Shown here: piece by piece, positions 1 to 6,250 of the stretch
Numbering within the stretch: position 1 is the first letter of the stretch
How the letters are laid out: each line of letters starts with the position of its first letter
Origin: CAYJFG01 sp964369405
GTDB lineage: Bacteria > Bacillota > Clostridia > Oscillospirales > Acutalibacteraceae
NCBI GenBank assembly: GCA_964369405.1
Contig: CAYJGB010000045.1
Span: 1 to 10,417 of the forward strand
Reading direction: 5' to 3'
Length of the DNA: 10,417 nt
Position numbers and translations under genes: made by a program
The notes under the pieces: model-generated
What the model was told of the DNA's origin: nothing
Seen by the model: the letters and a program-made list of their open reading frames with translations, nothing else
The model's database searches: none

Positions 1-2
1 AT

Positions 3-224
3 AGGCTACAAGATAAGGAGATTAATGTTACTGCTAATCCGAGAGTGGTTAAGGCAATACGAGATGAATTGAGAAAAGTTATTGATACAGTAAAAGATGT
101 AAAAACAGCTGACGATGCATTAGTAGATACTATCAATATTCCTCATAATGCTAGTGATATTGATACTGAAGACAGAAACATCTTATTAAAGAATTATATC
201 AAAGATAATTTCCAAAAGTTATAA
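3..224 (+). CDS. 3' end of an unrecognised gene (partial)
   Basis: An open frame enters from the left edge and reads 73 residues to a TAA stop; the start lies outside the window. The other two plus-strand frames close quickly here. The visible C-terminus is hydrophilic and probably helical: an N-proximal stretch with PRVVKAIRDELRKVIDTVKD, then an acidic segment, then the end NYIKDNFQKL. I do not recognise the family. It is transcribed toward the minus-strand AAA+ cassette, so the two converge around base 350. The coding assignment rests on frame openness and sensible amino-acid composition only. Confidence 0.6.
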   Translation, partial: RLQDKEINVTANPRVVKAIRDELRKVIDTVKDVKTADDALVDTINIPHNASDIDTEDRNILLKNYIKDNFQKL

Positions 225-348
225 TATGCTTAATTTAATTGTTCAATTTAATCGATTGTTCAGTATTGCAATAATATTCAAATTGCAAAGTTATCAGCTT
301 GTTTGCAAATATAAGTAATACATAGCAAAAAATTAATAAAAAATTAAA
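225..348. other. Non-coding, AT-rich, no gene seen
   Basis: This spacer follows the partial gene. It contains short repeats of TTGCAA and of ATTGTTCA. It ends in an A-rich run that serves as the U-tract of the minus-strand terminator next to it. No promoter or open frame is convincing. Confidence 0.5.
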
Positions 349-380
349 ATAGAGGGTTAGTGGAATTACTAGCCCTCTAT
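326..380 (-). terminator. Terminator of the AAA+ cassette, possibly bidirectional
   Basis: Arms 349-361 and 368-380 form a 13-bp stem with a 6-base loop. Read on the minus strand, the stem is followed by a long U-rich run (complement of 326-350), as expected for intrinsic termination after the 112-aa gene. The minus-strand stem has one A-C mismatch. On the plus strand that position is a U-G pair, so the plus RNA folds perfectly but lacks a good U-tract. The stem core (GGTTAGT/ACTAGCC) reappears at 2970-2989. Confidence 0.75.
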
Positions 381-408
381 AATTCATATTATAATATAGT
401 GCAATAAT

Positions 409-463
409 GTATAGGGAAAATCATACTTACTTTGATGTAAGCGGGTCAAATTCTTAACGACTA
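409..463 (-). repeat. 55-base repeated element, copy 1
   Basis: Aligned without gaps to 3031-3085, it matches at 41 of 55 positions, including the blocks GGAAAATC (415-422) and TTAACGA (454-460). The two copies lie in the same orientation. On the minus strand it sits between the stop codon of the 112-aa gene (482) and the terminator at 349-380, so it would be in the 3' untranslated part of that transcript. The short stem CTTAC/GTAAG can form on the minus strand. Function unknown; candidates are a structured RNA, a recombination site or a degraded insertion. Confidence 0.65.
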
Positions 464-481
464 TCAATCTACTCAATTCAC

Positions 482-820
482 CTAAACATAATCAGGAAGT
501 AAATTAAGTGATTTCTCGTAATCCAATTTATCCTCCTTCAAAAATTGTGACCTTATCCAGTTTTCTGCTACCTCAATGCCAAAATCGCTAACCTCAAATT
601 TGCCTATTGTCATTTCTTCAATGTTTGTTTTAGTGTTGTATGGAAGTTTAAATGTACAAACAGCAATCAAGATTTTTTCAAAGCCATTATCTTTTATAAA
701 TACTTTGTAATTTAATGTGTAGACAGAATAACAGCCTCTGTTAGGGTCAGTGCCAAGACTTCCTATAAACACATTCTCAAACAAAAACCATTTTAAATGT
801 GGTAGTTTTACTTCGTACAT
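482..820 (-). CDS. 112-aa protein of unknown function, partner of the AAA+ ATPase
   Basis: The ATG start at 820 is preceded by GAGGTGAT, which overlaps the TGA stop of the AAA+ gene; the two are therefore almost certainly co-transcribed and translationally linked. The 112 residues begin MYEVKLPHLKWFLFENVFIG and continue with a GTDPNRGCYS motif near residues 23-32. The middle looks beta-rich and the C-terminal third looks helical (from about residue 80). There is no signal peptide, membrane segment or obvious catalytic motif. I do not recognise a named family. The linkage suggests an adaptor, substrate or accessory subunit of the ATPase, which is inference only. Confidence 0.82.
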   Translation of the reverse strand: MYEVKLPHLKWFLFENVFIGSLGTDPNRGCYSVYTLNYKVFIKDNGFEKILIAVCTFKLPYNTKTNIEEMTIGKFEVSDFGIEVAENWIRSQFLKEDKLDYEKSLNLLPDYV

Positions 821-828
821 ATATCACC

Positions 829-2838
829 TCAAAAGCCAATTTTTCTTTTACATTTGTCACTTAGTCCTGTTGGTATTTCAAAATCTTCTGCCACTAAAGT
901 GGTAACATCACTCTTCGTCACCTCGTCAAAATCCATGGCAATTAGTCGTGAGGATTGTTTCATAATTGCTTTTTCAAACATATTTCTTACAAATCTACCA
1001 TTGCCAAAATTTTCGATATTTACAGCTTTTTCAAATATAGGCACAAGTTTTTTGTTGACATCTTTATCAAGTGTGATTCTATTTTTATTTGCTATAAAAT
1101 TTGTTATTTCGAATAATTCATTTGCGTTATAATCGTCAAATGGAACATAAAATGCAATTCTTGATTTAAGCCCTGGGTTTTTCTCAAGAAACTTTTCCAT
1201 TTCTTTTGGATATCCTGCAAAAATTACTATCATATTGTCACGGTTATTCTCCATTTCTTGAACTATCGTATTTATCGCCTCATCGCCGTACATTCCATTT
1301 TTGTCATCTACAAGCGAGTATGCTTCGTCAATAAATAAAACAGAGCCTCTGGCTTCTTTAAACTTATTTTTGACATTTTTTGCAGTCCAACCAACATATT
1401 TGTCAACTAAATTCGAACGACCAACCTCGTATAAACTGCCCACAGATAGCAAATCATTATCTTTCATTATTTGTGCAAAAAGCCTTGCTACAGTCGTTTT
1501 TGCTGTACCGGGATTTCCAGTAAAAACCATGTGCATCGCAGGCCTATCGGTGATAAACCCTTTTCCTTTAAATATTTTTTGTGCTTTGTAAAAATCGAGA
1601 GCGTCATATATGGTGTCTTTTGCCTTGCTTAAACCTATCATGCTGTCAAGCTCTTTTATTGCCCAACCACTAACCTTTTTATTAAGAGTATTTTTGTTAG
1701 CAGTTTCAAATTTTTTATACTGAGAATAAATTTTTTCTTTGAGAATTCTATCATACCAAGTATCTAAAATTTCGTTTAAATCAGTAGCTGAATACGCTGT
1801 GTCTTTCTTTATTTTTGAAAGTAGTTCTCTATCACTTTTAATGTTATAATTTTCAGCTTTATGTTTTAGGTATGCCTTAGCTTTCGAATTCATAGCATTG
1901 CCTTGTGAAAGATTAATAACTGTGATATCATCAAGATTTTCATTTATTAAATTTCTGCATTTTTCTAGTTTGTTTTCAAAGCTAAACACTGTTAAAACTT
2001 TGTTTCTATACTTTTTCATAAGGTTTATTATACTTATAATTCCAAATGCTGCACAATTAAAGTATTTCGAATCAGTTTCATCATCTATAATTAATTTTAC
2101 CACAATCGTACCACCAACAGCACTTTCGTATAATGGGGTTAAACTGTAATCACTAAACTCAATATGGCCTCTTATTATTCTTACGGCGTACCGCCTACTA
2201 AGAACTCTATTGTTACTTTGAAGTGCATCAATTAAGTATTCGAGCATCATTTCTTCTGAGTTTTTGTCATCATAAGTTATGATATAATGAACAGGATGAC
2301 CTTTGACATTAGGGCTTTGCGAACCCAGATATATACGCTCGATTTCTTCTTTAAAATTATCACTACATAGATTATTTTCAAGACCTCTAAGAGCTTCAAC
2401 TTTCGTATGATTACTTTTAATTATTTGTTCAAATGTAATTAGCGATTTATATCCACTTTTTAATTTCTCAATACCTAAATGTTTATTGATGCTATTATTA
2501 TTTAATATGTATCCACATTCTTGCGATAAAATTAGAGACTCTTTGTATGCACTTAGTGTAATTTCTCTTTTTATATATTTAGAAATTTCTAAATTTATTT
2601 CACTCAGGTATTCATATAAAAGATTTTCATTAAAATCACATAACTTGCTTGCTGCATAAAGCGTTGCTAGACCTAACTTGTAGCAGATGTTTGATACTGC
2701 AATATAAAAATCAAAGCCTTTACCATCATAATAAATTTGTGTTTTTGATAATATTATACTTGCTATTTTTTCTGCTTCATCACTTTCAACTTCTACGTTC
2801 TTTAATTTAAGTTCAACATCTACCTTATAAAATGTCAT
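829..2838 (-). CDS. AAA+ ATPase of the CbbX/SpoVK type with a degenerate second AAA-like region
   Basis: The protein has 669 residues from the ATG at 2838. I prefer this start because AGAGGA lies 9 bases upstream; a TTG at 2877 extends the frame but has no ribosome binding site. The C-terminal AAA+ module spans about residues 395-665: Walker A GNPGTAKT (441-448), a pore-loop-like YVGWTA (about 481-486), Walker B VLFIDEA (500-506), sensor-1 region IVIFAGYP (537-544), a candidate arginine finger in GLKSR (556-560) and sensor 2 GNGR (612-615). The Gly normally before the Walker Lys is Ala. CbbX/SpoVK proteins are hexameric remodelling ATPases that act on protein partners. Residues of about 180-375 resemble a decayed AAA fold without Walker A (TPLYESAVGGT, ENLDDITVINLS, TDLNEILDTWYD). 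The first 170 residues are helical and unrecognised. Likely cytosolic; target unknown. Followed by the 112-aa gene. Confidence 0.9.
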   Translation of the reverse strand: MTFYKVDVELKLKNVEVESDEAEKIASIILSKTQIYYDGKGFDFYIAVSNICYKLGLATLYAASKLCDFNENLLYEYLSEINLEISKYIKREITLSAYKESLILSQECGYILNNNSINKHLGIEKLKSGYKSLITFEQIIKSNHTKVEALRGLENNLCSDNFKEEIERIYLGSQSPNVKGHPVHYIITYDDKNSEEMMLEYLIDALQSNNRVLSRRYAVRIIRGHIEFSDYSLTPLYESAVGGTIVVKLIIDDETDSKYFNCAAFGIISIINLMKKYRNKVLTVFSFENKLEKCRNLINENLDDITVINLSQGNAMNSKAKAYLKHKAENYNIKSDRELLSKIKKDTAYSATDLNEILDTWYDRILKEKIYSQYKKFETANKNTLNKKVSGWAIKELDSMIGLSKAKDTIYDALDFYKAQKIFKGKGFITDRPAMHMVFTGNPGTAKTTVARLFAQIMKDNDLLSVGSLYEVGRSNLVDKYVGWTAKNVKNKFKEARGSVLFIDEAYSLVDDKNGMYGDEAINTIVQEMENNRDNMIVIFAGYPKEMEKFLEKNPGLKSRIAFYVPFDDYNANELFEITNFIANKNRITLDKDVNKKLVPIFEKAVNIENFGNGRFVRNMFEKAIMKQSSRLIAMDFDEVTKSDVTTLVAEDFEIPTGLSDKCKRKIGF

Positions 2839-2904
2839 ATCCACCATTCCTCTCATGCTGTATTCATATTTTAGCAAAATTGATGAGCTTTTTTTAGTAC
2901 ATTA

Positions 2905-2934
2905 AGTATAAATGTGTAAAAGATGTAAAAACAA
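2905..2934 (-). promoter_or_regulatory. Putative promoter of the AAA+ cassette
   Basis: On the minus strand TTGTTT (2929-2934) and TATACT (2905-2910) are separated by 18 bases. They lie about 67 bases upstream of the preferred AAA+ start and just downstream of the terminator of the preceding minus-strand unit. That is the expected order for an independent transcription unit. Confidence 0.5.
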
Positions 2935-2961
2935 GAATAATGCTATAATATAATAAAGATT

Positions 2962-2989
2962 AGAAAAAGGGCTAGTGTTTCCACTAACC
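2962..2989 (-). terminator. Terminator downstream of the 86-aa gene
   Basis: On the minus strand GGTTAGTG, loop GAAA, CACTAGCC forms an 8-bp stem with one U-G pair, followed by CTTTTTC. The complement on the plus strand has a C-A mismatch, so the minus strand is the functional direction. Its stem core is the same as that of the terminator at 349-380, in opposite orientation. Confidence 0.72.
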
Positions 2990-3030
2990 ACCATCTAAAA
3001 ATTAAAATTATCTATATGGTATAAAGCGAC

Positions 3031-3085
3031 GTATAAGGAAAATCTTACATACATTGCTGTTAGATGTCTAATTTTTTAACGATTA
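3031..3085 (-). repeat. 55-base repeated element, copy 2
   Basis: This is the second copy of the element at 409-463. Again it lies between a minus-strand gene (stop codon at 3158-3160) and a terminator (2962-2989). A hairpin, TCTAAT with ATTAGA (3067-3072 and 3082-3087), can form within and just past it. The copies start 2622 bases apart and bracket the AAA+ cassette. Conservation of the block but not of the surrounding DNA suggests a selected or mobile unit. Confidence 0.65.
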
Positions 3086-3157
3086 GATTCTATTAAATAT
3101 TATATCTATTTTGTTACGCTGCACGCTTAATGGCGTTTCTAATATATTTTTTTCAAT

Positions 3158-3418
3158 CTATTTTTTCTTGTCATTTCTGTATGGACCATCTCTCCATCGC
3201 TCTAGGTGGTCATATGTATGTTTCCAACTAGCATCATTATTATTTCTTTGTCTATCTCTCTTATTCATTTCAGACATCAAAATTTCTGTATCGTTCATAC
3301 CTAATAGTTCTTTCTTTTTCTTATAATCTAGTTTTGCTCTATTGTTTCCACCTCCTGCCAATATATCATTTACTAACGAGTTCACAAAATAATTAAAATA
3401 TCCTTTTTTCTTGCTCAT
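3158..3418 (-). CDS. 86-aa highly charged hypothetical protein
   Basis: The ATG at 3418 is chosen because GGAGG lies at 3427-3431, a normal distance upstream. An in-frame ATG five codons earlier overlaps that ribosome binding site and is less likely. The 86-aa product opens MSKKKGYFNYFVNSLVNDIL, a short amphipathic helix, then a GGGNN turn, then a strongly charged helical part rich in Lys, Arg, Asp and Asn, ending RNDKKK. There is no membrane segment or recognised domain. It has its own promoter and follows the terminator of the Nmad operon, so it is probably a separate unit. The family is unknown; a nucleic-acid-binding role is possible from charge alone, which is weak evidence. Confidence 0.7.
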   Translation of the reverse strand: MSKKKGYFNYFVNSLVNDILAGGGNNRAKLDYKKKKELLGMNDTEILMSEMNKRDRQRNNNDASWKHTYDHLERWRDGPYRNDKKK

Positions 3419-3446
3419 AACTTTTACCTCCATTAATTTTTTTGAT

Positions 3447-3475
3447 ATAATACATATATCTTGATTATATTATAA
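3447..3475 (-). promoter_or_regulatory. Putative promoter of the 86-aa gene
   Basis: On the minus strand TTATAA (3470-3475) and TATTAT (3447-3452) are 17 bases apart, giving a leader of roughly 20 bases to the start codon with GGAGG inside it. The region is AT-rich and other TATAAT-like strings are close by, so the exact boxes are uncertain. Confidence 0.45.
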
Positions 3476-3507
3476 CTTGTGGTATGGGTGTTTTTTGGGA
3501 GGTGTGG

Positions 3508-3543
3508 GCAAAAGAAAACCACCAATAAATTAATATTGGTGGT
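3508..3543 (-). terminator. Terminator of the WYL-Nmad2-Nmad3 operon
   Basis: Arms 3518-3527 and 3534-3543 form a perfect 10-bp stem (ACCACCAATA with TATTGGTGGT) around a 6-base loop. On the minus strand it is followed by TTTTCTTTT. It begins 8 bases after the Nmad3 stop codon. This is a textbook intrinsic terminator. Confidence 0.88.
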
Positions 3544-3551
3544 GAATACAT

Positions 3552-4373
3552 TTAAATGTTTAATAGTTCTTTTATCCATTTTGCATTGTTTTCGTTTTCT
3601 TTAATAATAAATTCTTGTCCTCTACTAACGCTTTGAAAATAGTCATCTTTAAAATTCTTTTCTGAATGATAGGTTATGTCAGCGTTTTTAAACCATTCAG
3701 GAACTTCCCATTTACTTTTACTCATACCATCGGCAGTTAATACGTATTTATCATCATAATTAAATGTTCCGTATCCTTTTAATCCAGTTTTAACACCATC
3801 TAAAATAAGTTCGTTTGACGCAATATATATAGTATTGTTATTACTATATCCATCTTGACTATGTGGATGCCAATTATATTTTTTAATATCATCACCAGTA
3901 ACAATTTCTCCTACTTGCATATATCCATATAGCATATGTACCCAACTAGAGTTATCTGTAAATTTTAATTTGCCATCAATCTCTTCAGTTTGACAAAACA
4001 AACCAAAAAACAAAAATAAATCTCCTACACTAAATTGATTATTTTGTAAATGTGTTTGTGCACTGCTTACTTGTCCAAATATAGGTAGCCACTTATCATT
4101 ATCCAGAATTTTAATGTTTGGTCTAATATCTGGGTCAAGATGACAAACTAAATTTTCTTTAAATGTTTTTGGTGATATTTCTTTCCAAATCTGTTCATAG
4201 CTTTTTCCGTTAAAAGCTATATTTTTGAATGTTGTTTGAGAAGTTATGCTCTTATTCACTTCTTCTCTATAACTAGGTATTGGCATTGATAAAATTGTTC
4301 CATCTGGTAAAATAGGACTTGGACAACCACCATAACTACTGTCAAAACCTTTTCTTGATAAACTAATTTTCAT
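3552..4373 (-). CDS. Nmad3-like protein (nucleotide modification associated domain 3)
   Basis: The protein has 273 residues from an ATG preceded by a GGGGG ribosome binding site (4381-4385). It opens with the hallmark block SRKGFDSSYGG (residues 6-16) followed by PSPILPDGT (18-26). Further family-like blocks are HLDPDIRP (78-85), GQVSSAQTHL (100-109), GDLFLFFG (117-124), WHPHS (168-172) and SRGQEFII near 250. From memory this matches the Nmad3 family, named by Iyer and Aravind for association with predicted DNA-base modification operons; its biochemical activity is not established. The conserved Asp and His residues could form an active or metal site, which is inference. It lies 18 bases after the Nmad2-like gene and is last in the operon. 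It is a soluble cytosolic protein with no truncation visible. Confidence 0.85.
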   Translation of the reverse strand: MKISLSRKGFDSSYGGCPSPILPDGTILSMPIPSYREEVNKSITSQTTFKNIAFNGKSYEQIWKEISPKTFKENLVCHLDPDIRPNIKILDNDKWLPIFGQVSSAQTHLQNNQFSVGDLFLFFGLFCQTEEIDGKLKFTDNSSWVHMLYGYMQVGEIVTGDDIKKYNWHPHSQDGYSNNNTIYIASNELILDGVKTGLKGYGTFNYDDKYVLTADGMSKSKWEVPEWFKNADITYHSEKNFKDDYFQSVSRGQEFIIKENENNAKWIKELLNI

Positions 4374-4391
4374 ATTATTACCCCCTATAAA

Positions 4392-5051
4392 TTATTTTTG
4401 ATTACAGCTTTTTGAGTTTATTTTTAACTTGATACAAGGTTCGATTTTATTACTATTTAATTTTAAATAACGTTTGACAATTTCTTCACCTATTTTATAT
4501 TTTTCATCATTATTACTATATACTTTTGTTTCACGATTTTTGGGTAAAATACTTTTTTCTATGTCACTTAATAAGTATTTTGAATAATCTTTTCCTAAAT
4601 AAGAAAAGTTAGTAGACATTAATACATATTTACCTAATTCATCTTTTTTGTGTTGTATTAAATCCTCTTTGGGGTGAAACAACTCGTTTTTATCGTTTCT
4701 CTTCAATATATATCCGTCATTTTTATCGACTACATCATAAATAAAGTCTAATCTATTTGAATATTGTTTGTCATTATAATATTCCTCCATAGTAATAATT
4801 TTTGTGATTTCTGCAACATACAATATCTTGTCTTTAAATACCCCAACTAAAAATACATTGTCGCCATTACTTATAATATTTTTAGCTTTAACTCTTAATC
4901 CTGTAAATACTTTTGTATCATTTTTTTTAACATAACCACCTTTACAGCAGGATAGTGTTAGTAATTTTGTTTCATTATAGTTATTTTCAAATATACATGG
5001 TGCATTTCCAGAATCACAAGTTAATCTATACATTAATATATAATTATTCAC
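4392..5051 (-). CDS. Nmad2-like protein (nucleotide modification associated domain 2)
   Basis: The 219-residue product starts with GTG (5049-5051); AAAGGAG seven bases upstream settles this start. The N-terminal half has the blocks TCDSGNAPC (11-19), LTLSCCKGG (31-39) and GDNVFLVGVF (63-72), then an SNRLDFIYDV segment (98-107). This order resembles the Nmad2 family: D-x-G-x-A-P near the N-terminus, a Leu-Thr-Leu-x-C-C-K strand, then a Gly-Asp turn. The C-terminal 60 residues are Lys- and Asn-rich and less conserved-looking. The paired cysteines at 35-36 are notable. Function unproven. Known and inferred context: Nmad2 and Nmad3 proteins occur in predicted base-modification or defence neighbourhoods, and here the two are adjacent behind a WYL regulator. 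The assignment is less certain than for Nmad3. Confidence 0.75.
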   Translation of the reverse strand: MNNYILMYRLTCDSGNAPCIFENNYNETKLLTLSCCKGGYVKKNDTKVFTGLRVKAKNIISNGDNVFLVGVFKDKILYVAEITKIITMEEYYNDKQYSNRLDFIYDVVDKNDGYILKRNDKNELFHPKEDLIQHKKDELGKYVLMSTNFSYLGKDYSKYLLSDIEKSILPKNRETKVYSNNDEKYKIGEEIVKRYLKLNSNKIEPCIKLKINSKSCNQK

Positions 5052-5072
5052 AGCTTCTCTCCTTTACATTTT

Positions 5073-6110
5073 TTATTCATAACCTTCCACAGCTTTCCTT
5101 AAATTCTCTATCACCTCCTCTACTAAACTTTGTGGGCTTAGGATTTTTATACAAAGGGCATATTGTAACGCCCATCGTTTCATAGCTTCTAAATTGACTG
5201 TTGCTGTTACTGTGACTTCGTCCGTTGTTTCTTCGCTAAATCGTATATCGTAACCAAACCAGTCGTATATCTCGTTTAATATACACTTATTTGTTCTAAA
5301 TTTTACTACTATGTTTTCTCCACTATACATATAAATATGCTCTAACATATACTTTGGTAAATCAAATCTATATTTGCAATCTTTTAAGCTTTCTATCGGT
5401 TTTATTGGCGTGCTTATCGTTTCTATATTACTAATTCTATCTACTCTATAATTTGATATTCCATCATATTTATCATAATTACATATCAAATAGTAATGTC
5501 CGTTTACTGCTGCCATCTGATATGGATTTATAATATATTCTCTTATAGTTCCATCTTCTCTTCTTCGTGGATGCATTTTTTTATCTGTGCCTATGTCATT
5601 GTACAAAAATTTCACTTGCCTATTGCTACTTATTGCCTCGTCTAAAATTTCAATTATATAAAACATCTCTTTATTACCGTACTTGTGTGGTGGAACTCCA
5701 CTCACATGCTTAACCTTGCTTTTAAAATATTTATTAGAAAGACCCGTTATTTTTTCTATAATCTCCTTTTTATTTGTGTGCGATATATTCCTTGAAAATA
5801 ATAAACTATCAATAATTAACCTAAGTTCTGCATCTGTAAACTCTCGCATTATATACCAGTCAGTTAAAATAGTTTCTTCATTGCCATTTTTGTTTACTCT
5901 TATAAGTTCAGTATGTCGAATATCATAACCAAAATCTAATAAATTTAGTAAATTTCTCTTTACAGATTTTCTGTCTACACTCATATTGTATTCAGTGTGC
6001 AAAATATCCACAATCTGTTTTTGAGTTAGCTTATGGTTTTCATCACTATACTTATTTAAAATATCTAAAATATTTATTATAATTAGTTTTTTCGGTTGAA
6101 TAGTATACAT
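5073..6110 (-). CDS. WYL-domain transcriptional regulator (YafY/PafC type)
   Basis: The protein has 345 residues from the ATG at 6110, which has GGGAAG seven bases upstream; earlier in-frame ATGs lack a ribosome binding site. Residues 5-90 form a winged helix-turn-helix (LTQKQIVDIL, then VDRKSVKRNLLNLLDFGYDI). The WYL domain spans about 145-235, with HYYLICNYD (205-213) in place of the Trp-Tyr-Leu triad and the typical YRVDRI (221-226). A WCX-like C-terminal extension covers about 255-340. WYL domains bind nucleic-acid or nucleotide ligands, and such regulators often control defence operons. It lies 21 bases upstream of the Nmad2-like gene on the same strand, so it is probably the first gene of that operon and self-regulating. 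It is divergent from the 327-aa gene, which it might also control. Confidence 0.92.
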   Translation of the reverse strand: MYTIQPKKLIIINILDILNKYSDENHKLTQKQIVDILHTEYNMSVDRKSVKRNLLNLLDFGYDIRHTELIRVNKNGNEETILTDWYIMREFTDAELRLIIDSLLFSRNISHTNKKEIIEKITGLSNKYFKSKVKHVSGVPPHKYGNKEMFYIIEILDEAISSNRQVKFLYNDIGTDKKMHPRRREDGTIREYIINPYQMAAVNGHYYLICNYDKYDGISNYRVDRISNIETISTPIKPIESLKDCKYRFDLPKYMLEHIYMYSGENIVVKFRTNKCILNEIYDWFGYDIRFSEETTDEVTVTATVNLEAMKRWALQYALCIKILSPQSLVEEVIENLRKAVEGYE

Positions 6111-6250
6111 TAAATCACTTCCCATACATATTGTAATATAAACGATGTACTGTTTTAACCACATATTCTATTGTATAATATATAGTATATATCAAAAAAC
6201 GAAAAAAATCAAGAATATTAAACAATTATTTTATGAAAGGTTGATAATTA
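6111..6250. promoter_or_regulatory. Divergent promoter and operator region
   Basis: This 140-base interval separates the WYL operon from the 327-aa gene. On the plus strand TATAAT (6174-6179) stands 17 bases from a weak TGTTTT (6151-6156), and a GAAAGG ribosome binding site (6235-6240) precedes the start at 6251. On the minus strand TTGATA (6190-6195) faces several TA-rich -10 candidates. The alternating TA stretch at 6174-6194 is partly self-complementary and is the likeliest operator for the WYL protein. The boxes are approximate. Confidence 0.45.

Noticed and set aside
2836..2877. Upstream TTG start for the AAA+ gene at 2877
   Set aside because: No ribosome binding site precedes the TTG, whereas AGAGGA stands at a normal distance from the ATG at 2838.
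3059..3085. Integron attC-like reading of the 55-base element (GTTAGAT resembles GTTRRRY)
   Set aside because: The matching inverse box RYYYAAC is not in a proper place, copy 1 lacks the GTTRRRY box, and there is no integron integrase nearby.
6111..6164. Longer WYL protein starting up to 18 codons earlier
   Set aside because: The extra residues precede the helix-turn-helix, have no upstream ribosome binding site, and would overlap the likely promoter.
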